In this document: positions 44,701-59,700 of the stretch, piece after piece
Numbering within the stretch: position 1 is the first letter of the stretch
How the letters are laid out: the number at the start of each line of letters is the position of its first letter
Assembly (NCBI GenBank): GCA_009617715.1
Contig: VTFK01000219.1
Span: 62,001 to 126,000 of the forward strand
Reading direction: 5' to 3'
DNA from: Plectrocnemia conspersa
Taxonomy: Eukaryota > Arthropoda > Insecta > Trichoptera > Polycentropodidae
DNA length: 64,000 bases
The notes under the pieces: generated by a model
The model's input: only the letters and a program-made list of their open reading frames with translations
The model's database searches: none
Told to the model about the DNA's origin: nothing
Program-made: the position numbers and the translations under genes

Positions 44701-47700
44701 CTTCTTATTAAATTATAAATGCGGTCACAATGCGACTTGAGCTAAATAGAAACTCTAACGGATTTTATTTTACGGAAATTTTGTTGAATTGTAATTGTCG
44801 CTTTTCCAATCGTGTCCCTTTGACCCATGTCTTTCGGGACTTGCCTGAATGACCATATGATCTATTTAAGGCCGGTATAGCGTAGTCCGCAAGGTCCTTG
44901 ACGGTTAATCCAAAAGCCGCGGGTTCAGGTTCCGCAGCAGGTTCGAATTTTTATTTATGAATATGAGTTATTATTAATAAAAATTGGCCCAGTTACATAG
45001 TAAAATTCGTTGATTATAAGCTGCAACTATAGATTATTTTAGTAACGCATTGGTCTCTCGCCTGTTAAGTTACAACGGTAGATTAAAAAAATAAATAAAA
45101 AAATTGATCTTTCGATTTTTTAAGTGTTTCTAAAATGTATATATTCAGGTTGCATCTAAAATATAATATTAAATGCGTTGTTGAATTGGCGCCGCCACAG
45201 ATGCTATCGAATATTATTGATTAATTGATATAAATTAGGGTCATATATGTATGTATAATATATGACCTCCTAAGTAGACATATATATTAATTCATAGTTT
45301 TGCAAATTTCTAAGGAATGCTTCGCAAGTTCTAAGATGTCAACCAGTTTCTAAAATTTATATATTCAGGTTGTTTCAGTTTTTAAGTGTTTCTAAAATAT
45401 ATATATTCAGGTTGCATCTAAAATATAATATTAAATGCGTTGTTGAATTGGCGTCGCCGCAGATGCTATCGAATATTATTGATTGATTGGATATAAATTA
45501 GGGTCATATATGTATGTATAATATATGACCTCCTAAGTAGACATATATATTATATTAATTCATAGTTTTGCAAATTTCTAAAGAATGCTTCACAAGTTCA
45601 AGGATGTCAACCAGTTTCGATTTACAGCTGCAACAGCAGTATTGTCATTAATAATTTTCATCGGGTCACCCGCGAGGTATTTCCCCCTCAGAGTGCAGTT
45701 ATATAGACCGGTTTTTTTGCCTTTTGATGATTCGTGCACATCCTCGCAGTTATACTGGCAGTATGCAAATCTTTTAACGAGCTCCGTGCGGCTGCGCTTA
45801 TATCATGATCGATATTATATAATTACATTTATCGATCACGAAGTACTGATTTTTTTTTCATTTCAGATTTCAGACATTGTGGTAGGTCAGGACAATGTTA
45901 CAGCCCGAGAGGCGCTGCTGCGCTGGGCCAGGAGATCTACGGCCAAATATCCTGGAGTCAGGGTCAACGACTTCACATCATCATGGAGGGACGGTCTTGC
46001 ATTCAATGCCCTCATCCACCGTAACAGGCCTGACCTTATTGATTGGCGCAATATCAGGTAATTTATAGTCTAGAATTATCGTAGAAATGATTATTTTATT
46101 TTTTTCATATCACATTTCCTTTTAAGGACTCGCCATGTTCGTGAGAGATTGGAAACAGCCTTCCACGTCGTCGAGAAGGAGTATGGCGTTACTCGACTTC
46201 TTGACCCTGAAGGTATTGTTATTATTAATACTTTTTAACAATATAATTGCCATAATTGATGTCATGCTCGACTGTTGAATTTATTGCCTCTATTATTCAG
46301 TCACATCAAAGAAAAAAAACTGACTCTCAATTATATCACCCATTGTATACGATTTGCTTCATTAATTCCATATTACAGCTTGTTATGTGTCAAGTGCTTT
46401 ATGTTACAGGTGTCATTGTTTTTATGTTACAGATGTGGACACTCATGAACCTGACGAGAAGTCGCTCATTACTTATATATCTTCCTTGTACGATGTATTT
46501 CCCGAGCCTCCTAGCATGCATCCGCTGTATGACTTGGAAGCTCAACAACGTGCGACCCAGTATCGTGAAATCGCTTCAACTCTTCATCTTTGGATAAGAG
46601 AAAAGGCAGTTCTGATGCAGGTAAAATTATATTAGATAACTTATATGCTTATTAACATTGTGTTACTTTGAATAGTTACTTTTATTTTATAATGTAACAA
46701 CCTAATATAGTTAATCTTTAAAATATGTTTATATTTCAGGATCGCTCCTTCCCGTCCACTTTGATAGAAATGAAGAAATTGTTGAATGAGTCTCAAAGAT
46801 TCAGGAATGAAGAAGTGCCTCCAAAGCAACGCGAAAAGCAAAAGTTGCAACATGTTTATAGGGAATTAGAGGTAATATATATTTTATATTTATACATATG
46901 TTAAATTGTTATACTTAAAATTTTAATTAAAAATATTATTTATCAGAAACATTTTGAGTCTATCGGTGAATGTGATATTGAACCCGAATTAAGACCAGAA
47001 GTATTAGAACAGAATTGGAATCGCTTGATGATGTCGCATCAAGAACGAGAGCGCGATATCCAAGAAGAGATTAGAAGGCTCGAAAGGCTGCAGCGTCTTG
47101 CAGAAAAAGTGCATAGGGAGGTGAAGCAAACCGATACTAGCTTAGAATCGTTAGAACGTCGCGTCGATTCCGAATCGCGAAGGTTAGATCGCGGTGCCCA
47201 CCCCACCGAGGCCAAAATGGCCGCCGAACAAATTGAAGGCTCACTTAGAAGCACTGATGTAGCCATTCAAACTTCATTCCAAGACGTTCAGCAACTTCGC
47301 GAGGGACGATACAGTCAAACGATCGAATTGCACTCGAAAGTGACCGAATTGCACCAACGTTGGTTGAGCATACGCACTAGCTTCCAGAGTCGCATCGTAC
47401 AACGATTGGGAGGCCTTAGCGTGCCGATACAACAAACGACCGTTCGAAGAGAAACGAGAACCGTGCTCGAAACCAGGGTAGCCGATACCAATACTCATTT
47501 TACGCATTTGATGGAATGCGCCGATTGGTGTCGTGAGAGATTCGTAGGACAATTTATTTATTAACATTTACATTATCAAGATGAGAATATCTGATTGTGG
47601 TTTATTCATTTTTAGAAACAACTCCAAGAGAGCGACTACGGTTCAGATTTACCGACCGTTCAACAAGAGCTCGATAGGCATCAAAGAGAGCACAAAACCA

Positions 47701-50700
47701 TCGATCAATTCCATTCGAGGGTAATTGATTAGATTTTGGAAATTTTTGATGTCAATATAACAATCGATAATCGTTTTTATTTATGTCGTTTAGATCGAAC
47801 AATGCGTTGTCGCTAGGTCTAACTTCAGTGGGGAGGAGTTGACTTTGTATAATCAGCATTTAGGACAGTTGCAGAAGCTCTATGCTGAGTTATTATCGTC
47901 GTCTACAAAACGGTATTTATCAAATATATTTTGAATACTTAAAAATGTTCTATATATTCATATAATGAGCTAATTGTAATTTTTAGATTATCCGATTTGG
48001 ACGCATTGCAAGATTTCCTTCAATCTGCATCAGCAGAACTTAATTGGTTGAACGAGAAAGAACAGATTGAACTGTCGAGAGATTGGGCCGATCCACACAT
48101 CAATTTGACGGCAATCGAAGAATATTACGAGGTATCGTTGTTATTATTTGTTAGGCTTAAATGTGAAACTTTGATTTTAATCAGCTGACTTTAATTTTAA
48201 ATTTTCTTTAATTTAATAAGCATACGTTTGGAAATGGAAACGAGGTTGGTTGTCAATCGCATACCGTTGGCAACATTTTTATCTTTACATTTGTCGTTTG
48301 TTCGTTTGAGGAGATTTTATTTTAGCATGCAATATTTTGTGCTCATACAAATGTAAAGATCTTTTTGTTGCTGAATGCGCATATATTTTTTTAATCCATA
48401 AATTACTTTATTCGAATATTATCATACTTTATATAGTAGTTGGCCGTGATATGTAATTAATACTATCTTTCTAGCAATTATTATCATCGATAGAAAAGAG
48501 AGAGTTACAATTTAGTTCTGTAATCGATCGTGGAGAGGCTCTCATCTCTCAACAGCATCCTGCTACCAAGACAATCGAAACACATTTACAAGTAAGCACT
48601 TTTTAAAAGCATATTAATTTAATAACAATGTAAAATACTTTATAAAATATTTTTTTAAGGTTATGCAATCTCAATGGGCATGGGTATTACAACTCACAGT
48701 CTGCTTAGAAGCTCATTTGAAACATACAACTGAGTATCACAACTTCTTCCATGAGATTAAAGAAGGAGAAAAATGGATGAATAAGTAAGTTATATTATTA
48801 TATATTCTCAATGAATTTTTATTAAATGTTTAATTTATACACAGGCGTGAAGAAATACTTAATACATCATTCTCTCAGTCTGAATTCACTCTGGATCAGG
48901 GTGAGCAATTGTTGCGCGGAATGCAAGATTTGCGCGAAGAGTTGAATCAGCACGGCGAAGCCGTCGGTAGATTAGTCACCAGAGCCGAAACTATATATCC
49001 CATCAAACAGAGAAGGCAACCTGTGACCAGGCCTCTCAAGGCAGTAGCAGTTTGTGCTTATAATAGCGGAAGCGTATCTTTGGAGAAGGGTGCGTCTTGC
49101 AGTGTTGTAGATGTTTCTGGACGCAGTCGCTGGCGTGTACGAACCGGAGCTGGTGAAACTCAAGTTCCGGCAGCCGCTCTAGCATTGCCACCACCGGCTC
49201 AAGAGGCAATCGACTCGGCTCAAGCTTTACAGCATAGATACGATAAGGTTAGTTTGCTTACATAATTATATATATTATAATTAATTAATATATTTTTTGA
49301 GTCAATAATTTTTTATTTGATAGGTACTTGCATTATGGCAACGGAAGCAACTTCGCATGAGACAGAATATGATCTTCGCTACCATTAAAGTCGTAAAGGG
49401 ATGGGATCTTGCACAGGTAATAAATAAATAAATAAGGCGTTGAGAATATTAAGGACGAACTCAAACGAATGCTTGTTTCGAGATAATTAATAAGATAACT
49501 ACAAAGCCATTCAGGTGTGTTAGTGTAATCGAAGTTCAAAATTATTTTATTTTATAAGCCTTTAGAAATATTTGAGGAATATTCGTATGAAATATTAATA
49601 AATTCGCTTCTAATATTCTGGACGGCTCATATGACATGTTTGATCGTTAAAAAATAGTTCTTGGCAATGGGAGCTGAGCAACGCGGTGCTATTAGACGTG
49701 CCTTGAACGAAGACGCAGAAAAGCTGCTGCGCGAAGGTGATCCTGGAGATCCACAATTGAGGAGACTGCGCCGAGAAATGGACGATGTCAATAAACTGTT
49801 CGACGACTTTGAACGTAGAGCTAGAGCAGAGGGTGAGTGCCATTATTATTATTTTTAAAATGGAGTATTACGCCAGTATTGATAATTCGAATTCTTCCTT
49901 ACTTTTTCCATGTCAGTATAACACAAATAAGTTTCTTGATTGGGGCCATTTCAATTAAAGTAATCGTCAATTAAATGGTTACCAATTTATTTATTGTACA
50001 ATGGTATTTTTTAATGTGTGTGTGTGGGTGATATCATATAATTTAAAATAATGAGTTGTTTTTATCAAGTAAACAAGTCAGTGATATAGTAATAAATATT
50101 ATAATTTAAAAAACCCATTGATAATCATTTTTAAACATATATACATAAAATGTGGAGAGCGCCCTTGAACTAATTATTGAACTTCTTATAATCTAAAATA
50201 TATACAGACATTGTAATAAGGTACTTTTGACTAAGGATTATACATTATTATTTTTATGATAACCTCGTAGAAACGTATGATTTTCCGTTTAATTTATTTT
50301 GTTTCTGCTGCGAGTTTTCATCAGGGCTTTTGATTTTCTGAGAGCTGCCAAAATCACTGTCAAATATTAAGCGTGAGATATGGCTGCTAAAATTAATTCA
50401 TACTCTTTGGCTTTTTTTTGCTGAAACTCGAAACGCATACAGTTGTATAACTAGCTAATTTTGTTCACTATTGATTGTGAGATTATGACATCATTGTTCG
50501 AAGCAATCGGGCGAGCACTAAAGACCCGAATCAGAGACCATTATGGCCCGAAATGCACTGCAAAAACATGCATTAGTAAATTTTGTTATTGTTCAGTATA
50601 GAAAGTTCAAAATACAGCCCACAAACACAACATAATTCACTGCGCTCGCGGCTTTTTTTGGCGAAAAAAAACTGCACAAAGAGATAAATCTCCATATTTT

Positions 50701-53700
50701 ATTAAATTAAATTAGCTATTTTCGAATACAATATTCCATAATAACACGCTGCACAGCTAAATATACCACGTTAATTAAACTTCGACATTTTCTTTAAAAA
50801 TAATTGCAATTTATTAGTAACATATCTCAAAAATCCGCGTTGTGTGGTAGTAGGCAAAAAAATTCACATTGAGTTTGAAAGCACCAACTAAACTTAATCA
50901 AAATTATAATTATATTAAGCACTAATTATAAAAATATAAATATAAAAACATTGAGGTTAGAGACTCCAATCCGAGTATTCGAATACAGTTAATAAAATAT
51001 TTGTCCAACGTAAAGTGTTTGTTTGTATTTTTTATTTTTTAAAAACACTAGGTACTGACTCTTAAAACGAATTTGTGCATTCTTTTTTTGTATTACAACG
51101 CATGTAGTCACCCCCCCTACGTACTGCTGCATTTTTTACAGACCAATTGTGCCTTTTTTTGTTTTGCGTAATTTAACTTATTATTGTTATGTCGTTTATA
51201 ACGGCTATTACCCGCAAAAATTAGTGAAGAAAAAAATACTTTGTATTTGCCGAATTTCCATAAATTCATCGCATTTCCGAGTTAATATTGTGCAACTGTG
51301 GACTTTCTCAATGGCTGGTATTGATATTTTTTTATTTTAAATCAATGCAAATAATCAATAATTTTAAGTAATTTATTGTGGTAATATTTTTTCGAGCATA
51401 TTTAGTTGTAGGTTTTCGGCAGCAGAAATAATTAAATAAAACGTACTTATTTAAAGTTTAAGACACTTAATGCTATGTTATTTTAAAAATTAAAGTAAAT
51501 AGTCTTGATACCTTTTATTGGTTTTATAACATATAATTATGTGTGTATGAACCTGTATTTTTAAATTCTTCATAACTTGACGATTATGTTTAAATATTCG
51601 ATTATTTATTTAATCGTTTGCTATTACTAATTCGAATAATTAAATATAACGAATATTTGGAAATTCTAATTAGGGTTCATGTGAGATAGAATTCCGATTT
51701 TTCAGGTGTTAATCAACGACTTACATAACTGCTCTAATGCACTGGTTAATTAAAATACTTGCAACTCATGGGTTTACTGATCCCTGTTTGTATGAGGGTC
51801 GATTTTCATAAAAGTGTTTTATTAGCTTATATTCACCATAAAGTACAAGTGAATAATTATATGTTAATGTTCAGAATTGAAAAAGAGCATAAATGTTTTA
51901 AAATTTCAAACTGTTTCAAGATCGAAGAACAAATTCTAAAACTCGTTAATATGAAATAAATGAGCTTCTTACGAAATATTTTTTGTCTTCAACTGCTCAC
52001 TAAAATATGTACTGAAGCATAAGGTTTCCTTATTTTCAAATAGCTTTATTCTTGGGATGTACTATTATATAATAAAGTTTTATGTTTGTAATAGATGGAA
52101 TACGTTTCAGCGCTTCCCAATCAACAAAACAATATATTTTTTAATAAATTATTGCTTGCAAAAACATCACTATTCATAATAATCGTTTTTATTATCACAT
52201 TCCCGAGTTCCACTGTTGTTTTTTTCTAGATTTGAATTATTTTTTTATGACACTACCTCGGTCACAATTTTTCAATTGGTTTGCCCTTTATCTGTTAAAC
52301 GCACACATAAATGATGATTAGGGGCCGTCACGTCGCATTACATCAGAGCCGAACAATGTCAGATCTATTTTTACTCTTGCTCCTGTGATATTTTTGATTG
52401 ACATGCATAGCTTATAAATTGCATCTCTTGTTTGTTTTTTTTACCGATATTTTTCAACTCTTTCTAAATTTCGACTTGAGGGCAAAATGGTGGAAATAAA
52501 ACATTGACATGTTTTTCGACTTTTGTTACAAGTGTGTGCGGATGCGCGTACACATTTTATCGTGTGTGCCCACGATTGATCACGCCTCCATGTTTAATGG
52601 TCTTCGAAGACATTCCTCTTCATTTAGTGCGAATTTTATCGCTCGGCCGCTCAGTTTCGCCAAGATCTCGTTCGAGACGATCGATTTTATTTTACGACAT
52701 TTTGACGAGTTTCGAAGCGAGATTGTGTTTTTTTTTCGTTATGAGGTGATACGAATCTCGCGCCAGAATGAAGCGAATACGAAAAGTACTCTTTCCGAAA
52801 CGAGGTTTGATTTTTTTTAGTTTCGGGTTGGGTGTTTTATTTCAAGCTCATTAAAGTCTAGAATTTGTTGCATAAAATCATAACCTTATTGTTTTTCAAC
52901 AAAAAACAATACCTCTCTTAGAAAGATTCTCTATACTTAAAATACGTAAAAATACGTATAAATAGTAACATTAAACGGTGATACATAAAACAACAAAAAT
53001 AGTTCACATCGATATTGAAACGAGAGCATTTAATTGCGCAGAACAATCGTTGGCATACCTACAAAGGAGTTTTAGAAAGTAAACATACAGGGTCCTGAAA
53101 ATATCTTTCAAGCATTATCTTTTGTGATTGATGTTAAACTGTTTTTATTATTTTTTAACATAATTAACATGATTCTTAATGCAACCGTTCAACACATTCA
53201 GAAAGTTCATTGATAGTTATGAAAACGAAGTTTTTCTTTAATTTTTAATTAGTTCATTGCTGCCATTAAATGGCTATTCGCACATATTTTAATCGATAAC
53301 ATCACTTCTTCCTGCTTATTTTGCCATAAAAATAAACAAATTTTCGATGTATTTCAACAGCATGGCCATTTTAAACACACTGTAAGCCCAAAATATGCGA
53401 ATGCATAACGTTTACTGGGTATCAGTGTTGCACACCAATTTAAAAAAAAATATTTATTTTTTTATAATTTCTAAATATCTCTTGTATGTTAAAAAATAAT
53501 ATAGTATTTAAAATAATGAAATATCGCTAATCTGCCTGTTTTGAGCATATTTTATACATTTTATAATACACAATAAATCACTATTATATATTTTAATAAG
53601 AACAATAATAATAAAAAAATATTGCTTCTTTTTTTAATTATCGTATTTTTTAATTTTTAAATGACTCAAGCCACAATTTTGCAAAAAATCGTTTAGTCGT

Positions 53701-56700
53701 GCAATGCGAAATTTTATAAATTTGTAAATTACAGATATATTATTAAAACAAAAATTCTAGGCAAACTTGATTGCACAGTGCGAAATTTCCGGTTTAAAAC
53801 GTCGATCCTCATTAGCCCAGTATCATGTTCTTTAAAAATTATTTTTTTATTAAATTGCCATTTTATTTAAAAAAAATAGTGATTTCATTTGGCTGTGCAG
53901 CGCAAACTTTTTAAAACATTTACAAATACATACTGTTATTTGGTTTAAGAAAACATCGATAAATAAAAATATTTATCAATAACAGGTTTTAAAATTTTCA
54001 AAATTCATCTCTGTTCTTTTTTATTGTTTCGAATTTGTTCATATGTTATAGGAAATGCAGGTAAACATGTAAATTCAAAAGCAATAACAATCAGGAAAAG
54101 GAGCAAAAAACTTGAATAAGATAATCGAACACACGCATGTTTTTTTAGATATGAATTAAAATAGAAAACTTTACATCTTTATCCATGGTGTTAAACCATA
54201 TTAAAATAATAATGTTCAATGTTAAAAAATAAAAAAATGTTTTTTTTTATACTACAGAGGAATCTAAGCAAGCAGCCCGTATCTTTGGCGAACAATCAGC
54301 GTCCGTCGGCGAGGCTGTCTCCAGATTAGAGAGGCAATTGCACGAGAGGGTTGCTGCAGCTGCTCCTCGGGATTTGATCGCATTGGAAAGACTCGCACGC
54401 GATCATGCCGACTGGGAAGGAAGGGCTCGCGGTCTCGCTTCGGACATTGACACCGTTCAAGACACATTCAGAGGTATATTATACTCACATTATATTATAA
54501 ATATGTTCAATATCATTTAAATACACGTGACTTATTACAGGCATTGCTTTGAAAACGCCAGCTATGAAAAAATCCTTAGACAAATTGATGGACAAATGGA
54601 ACAATATGTGGTCGCTTTCGAATTTGTATGTTGAAAGGTAATTAACTTTATTAATTATATTTTTACTATATTTGTAATATGTATATGAAATCATTTTTAA
54701 TATTAAGACTATGTTGTCAGTTAGAGTTAGGTTAGGTCAGCTGTTGATTCACATTAAATTATCAATGGGTAGCTAACTATTTTTATATAAGTTATCATTG
54801 CATCCTTCCTCTATCATTTCCTGTGATAATATTCTTAAATTTGTTATTATATGTATTATATAACCCTCTTATTACTATTTTATTTAAAAACTAAATATAT
54901 AGATTAATTTTACATTAAACATGCTTACTGAATTTTTAAATTATATATTCATGGTTGTTCAAGTGTTAATACTTTGAGGTTTTATCATGTCAATGTTACT
55001 CAGTTTATAACAGTTAAGAGTGTAGATATCACATGTTTAAAATGCATCTCTTAAAATGCATTTTTGGCTTTTGCTTCCTTTCAATGTCCTTGGATATTTG
55101 TGAATCTGTGTTGTATTGCCAATATGAAAGCAAGACCTTAGCGACTTTGGACTGTGTTCCGTTTGGGAGTGAAACTAATAATTTCGATATCGATACTCTA
55201 AACAGCTTTGAAGGTGTCACTGCAGAAATATTGAACATTCAAATGAGCAATTGTATAATACAATCAATGGATATCGGTGAAAATACAATTCTCGACAACT
55301 TGGTCCGCCTTGATTTATCCAAGAACATTTTGGGCTCTCTGCCGGAGGACGCTTTTCAAAGTTTATTAATGTTGCAATTTTTAAACTTATCATCGAACAT
55401 GTTGACAGTGTTATCTCCGAACATGTTTAAAAATCTTACGCAACTCCGACAAGTGGATTTATCAAACAACATTTTGAGCATCACCGAATCACAACTCTTT
55501 CCTAAAAGCGTGGAACTTTTGGACCTGTCTAACAATTATGAAGTGAATTTACTCGCTATGAACCAGGACTTTATAATATCGCTACGTAGTCGTATGACAA
55601 AACTCAATTTCAACAATGTAGTATTAAACTCTGTGAAATATCTAACCCTCAATTATATGTACGATTATGTATGGGATTTTACGATTTTTTCTTATTGTCC
55701 TCATATAATTCAATTGGATTTATCACACAATAATATTAAAGCGACGTTTGAAAACGCATTCAGTCAGTTAAACTTACTAAATATACTCGATTTATCACAT
55801 AACAGTATAGCAATAATTCATTCGGAGGCGTTTGCCAGGAATAATAAATTGTTGAGCCTTGATCTGTCTCATAATGTAATAGAAGAATTAAATTTTTCAT
55901 TACTTAAAAACACTGAATTATCAGTGTTAAAATTAAACAATAATAAGATATTGACCCTTCCGAATAATATATTCGATAAATTTATTAATTTAAATTATGT
56001 AGACCTTAGTCATAATAGCTTGTCGTCGTTACAGAGAGATATTTTTAAGTTTGTTATAAATATGGATTCTCTGATTCTTAGTTTCAATGATATAAATTCA
56101 ATCGATATGCAATCTTTTCGTTATAATAAAAAATTGAAAATTTTAGATCTATCATATAACAATCTAGTAAGTTTTTCACATCACATAATTAAACCATTAA
56201 ATAAATTGAGCGTGTTAAACTTGGAGGGTAATAGGCTAACAGCGATAGATCCGGATTTTTTCACTTTGGACAATTTGATATATTTTAAAATATCATGTAA
56301 TAATATTAGTAGCGTAAACATAGCTAACATTGACCCAATCAGTATGCTGCCTAGAAAAATGTACCTTCATGGTAATCCTTGGAAATGCAGTTGCCTTAAT
56401 CAACTCATAACGTTGATCGAGAAAGAAATGTCTTATGAAAAAAACATTTCACTGATGGTTCATCATTGTATTGTATAGTTAATAGTAAAACTTGTGATGG
56501 ATCTCCTCTTGACTATAAATCGTATCAAAACTGGAAAAATGAGTTAATATATCAAAAACATGTATGCAATGAACCAAAGTTTTTAAATAGATTGTAAATG
56601 CAATATAATAAAATATTTCTATAATCTGTTACATTGTTTAATTATTTAATAATAAACTGATATCATAAATATGTTATTCATAGGTAATTAAAATAAGTAT

Positions 56701-59700
56701 TTTATAAGTATTGTTTTACTATTTATTATAGTGTATCTTTAATTTTCAGTTTGAAATGCTTGGAGATTGTTTTAACGGGAATGGACGAGAATGGGCAAGC
56801 CATCACTGAATTTGAACTGAAGCTCCAACAATACAGCGATTTGCCTAATGATACGGAGCTTCTCAAAGATGTAATACTCTCTGTAACACATTTTTGTGAT
56901 TGTATTTTAATATAATATTATTTATAGATTCACGAAGATATGTTGCGCATGCAAACGGCCGTTAATCATCAGCAAATTCAGATGGATCAGTTGAATGACG
57001 ACGCTGATAATTGCCGCAGAGTTGTAGACAGATCAAGGTCGTCCTTGCCGCATGCTTCTCTTCCGAGGAGCGGAAAGCACGCTGATATGGAGCGCCAGGA
57101 TCGCGATTTAGAGAAGCTCAATACCAGATGGAGCAACGTATGCGGACAGCTCGTCGACAGATTGAGGAGTTGCGAAGCCGCTTACGCTTTAATGAAGAAC
57201 TACCAGGCTGGTCTTGAAAAGGAAGCCGAATGGATCGACGATGCATATTCCAAGCTTCAAACTGTGATGCCGACCGAGATCAAACCGAAGGAGAATCTTG
57301 ATCAAACCCGGGTCAGTGATTTTTTATTTTTATACATATTAAACTTTTAGTTTCTAGGTGCAGCCGTCACATAAAAGAGTTGTGGTTTTTTTATTAGTAT
57401 AGTAGCAGCTTTAAACATTTATTTTTTTCAGCTTCATATAGATTTATTTTGACACAGGATCTTCAGTTTTGTTATTGATACATATTCAAACACAAATTAA
57501 GTTATTATTTTGACGATGAAGTAAGTCGAAAAATTGTAACACTATAAAAAAAAAATAACATTGAAATTATTATAAAATGTATTATAACAACATTGGGATA
57601 ATTATTGAGTAACTTTGTTTTAACAATTTTAGTAGGGAGTGTATATTTCATTCACATATTCACAAGTGCAATATAAAACGGGTATAGATACAATAATTCA
57701 CTTAATTTTGTATTAATAGTATTTAGAACCACACATTAGTTCATTAAATAAAATCGCAATACATTGGCTAACTGTTCGACGTTTAAAATTGGGTTAAAAC
57801 GATTGAACACATGTAAAAAATAACCAGTAGTTTATTTCAACTAATACATGTTGATTGCATGTTTTAAAATTATTATGGATAAATATGCACATGTACATAT
57901 TCATATGATCTCAAAGTACATATAGTATTATTTACACATAACCATGTTTAAATATAAATATTGAATTTAAAATGTAATAATTATAATTTTCATTGGTTCA
58001 ATATTGTTATTTGAACTTGCAATAATGTAGAAAATTTGATATCATTTTTATTATAACAGTTTTGATTTGGTTTATATCTTTATATATTCTCATGTGTATC
58101 TATAAAATATAGATGTAATATATTCAACCAAATCAAGACTTGTTTTAAAATTAAAATAACATTCGGTAATTTGTGTATAGTAGTTGAATAACATAACACT
58201 GATAACCAACGGTTTTTACAGAATCTGCTCAATAGCGTTGTCGAGAGAACTCCTAAAATTGAGAAGGTTAATACAGACGGTGGAAGGTTCATTAGAGAGT
58301 CAAAGGTAATAAAAGCAATTACTTTACATGAAAGCATTTTTTACATTTCATTGATGACTTATATTATATATATATATGAGCAAGATAAAAAAAAAATTTT
58401 TTTGTCATCAGTTAAGTGTATAATTTGTCTTTTTATTATTTAGTTTAATGAATGGATGTGTATAAATGAAATGTGAACCGATGAGAGTTGATGATAATGA
58501 AACTTCCTAGCTTTGTTTATCCTGCATTTATATGGTCTTCAGCGTGGCGGAATCTCAGGTTATATGCCGCCTGGAAAAAAATCAAGCATATGGATTCTTT
58601 TGTATACAGCATGGTGTTTATATTTTTTACTTTTTAAAATTAAGTATGTATGTACATCTTTTGGGTTTCGGTGGCTTGAATGTTACTGCTTATTATAATA
58701 CAAATAACATTTTTAATGCATGCTATATTATACTAACTTAACACAAAACAATGTTACAATTTCTTACGTGAGCTTAGGAATAAGGAATGAGATTGTAAAT
58801 AAAACAAATTGAGTGGACGTTAAATGCATGATTAGTTGTTTGAAGATTGAGCGAAGAAGTCATTTGTAATTAACTGAAAAGAAATGTTTCTTCTAACTAC
58901 CAATGTTTAAATGTTTTTGCCGCTGATGAAAAAGAATTATTTTTAAATTTTCTTATTTGTTTTGTATAGTAAATAAAAAGCTTTTTATCTGGTCTGTGGT
59001 TTTAATTATGAAATTTAAGTTTTATATGGTAAGGTTTTTTATGATGGGGATTGGTTTTCAAAATTTTATGTGTATGATAAAATTAAGTATTTAGATGGGA
59101 ATTGTCTTTTAAATTACATAAAAAAAATGTTGCTTCTGCATGAATACATGTTTTACTTGCATGGATTTTCCTTAAATGCTTAGAATTGTCAGCGGAAGAA
59201 AGTTTGATTTTTTAGTAAAGGTATAATAGTTTTAAAAAATGTGTGAACCGCAAAGAATGATCATATTTTGAAAGGTTACCGATTTTATTATTTTAAATTA
59301 ATTTTATATATTACAGTTCAAATTTATTAAATAAAAAAATTAAAAATAGGCTTTTTTAAAAATTGAACTTTGTAACAACTGTAATAAATATGCACTTAAA
59401 CAATTAATTCAACACTTGTTAACGCACATTATGGATTGTGATGCAAATTCATGTCTGTAGTCTGCGTTGACGATGTTCAAGCTTATCTAATATGAAGATG
59501 TGATCTATGTATTATTTTTATATGCGCATTTTGCACTTGTAAGTATGTACATAGTTTATGTTTTTTGGATCTTTGTACAGTCACATCTTTATATTACATA
59601 CAGCACATATTATAAGCATTAACAAATATGTAACATATAACACTTCGTATCGTACGGTGCCGCGTTCTCTTAACAATTAGATATATTCATCTCGCTGCCA

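Larger units (their letters stand above)
26835..45866. other. shot intron 4 (19 kb), separating CH1 from CH2
   Basis: Holds the alternative first exon (36486-37085), SINEs (about 28518-28838 and 44867-45105), an antisense DDE fossil (about 43660-44480), a dispersed repeat pair (39380-39540 and 42203-42355) and the 262-bp-period duplication (45121-45618). GC-richer stretches at about 29300-29880, 31800-32560 and 34780-35145 have no recognisable product. A fragment at about 31255-31320 (ACCGGTAATACCGGTTTACC) resembles hAT-type debris. Confidence 0.65.

Noticed and set aside
45585..46061. Open frame from ATG 45585 running straight into the CH2 exon
   Set aside because: It reads through the CATTTCAG acceptor at 45866 and its first 94 codons resemble no protein; part of it lies in the tandem duplication. 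The join to CH2 is a frame coincidence.
46407..46432. Acceptor TTACAG at 46404-46409 for exon 7
   Set aside because: Using it adds GTGTCATTG... which breaks the conserved [14 protein letters not shown] join; the acceptor at 46431-46432 keeps it.
47274..47567. Minus-strand frames opposite shot exons (for example 47274-47567, 54264-54467)
   Set aside because: Shadows of real exons on the + strand.
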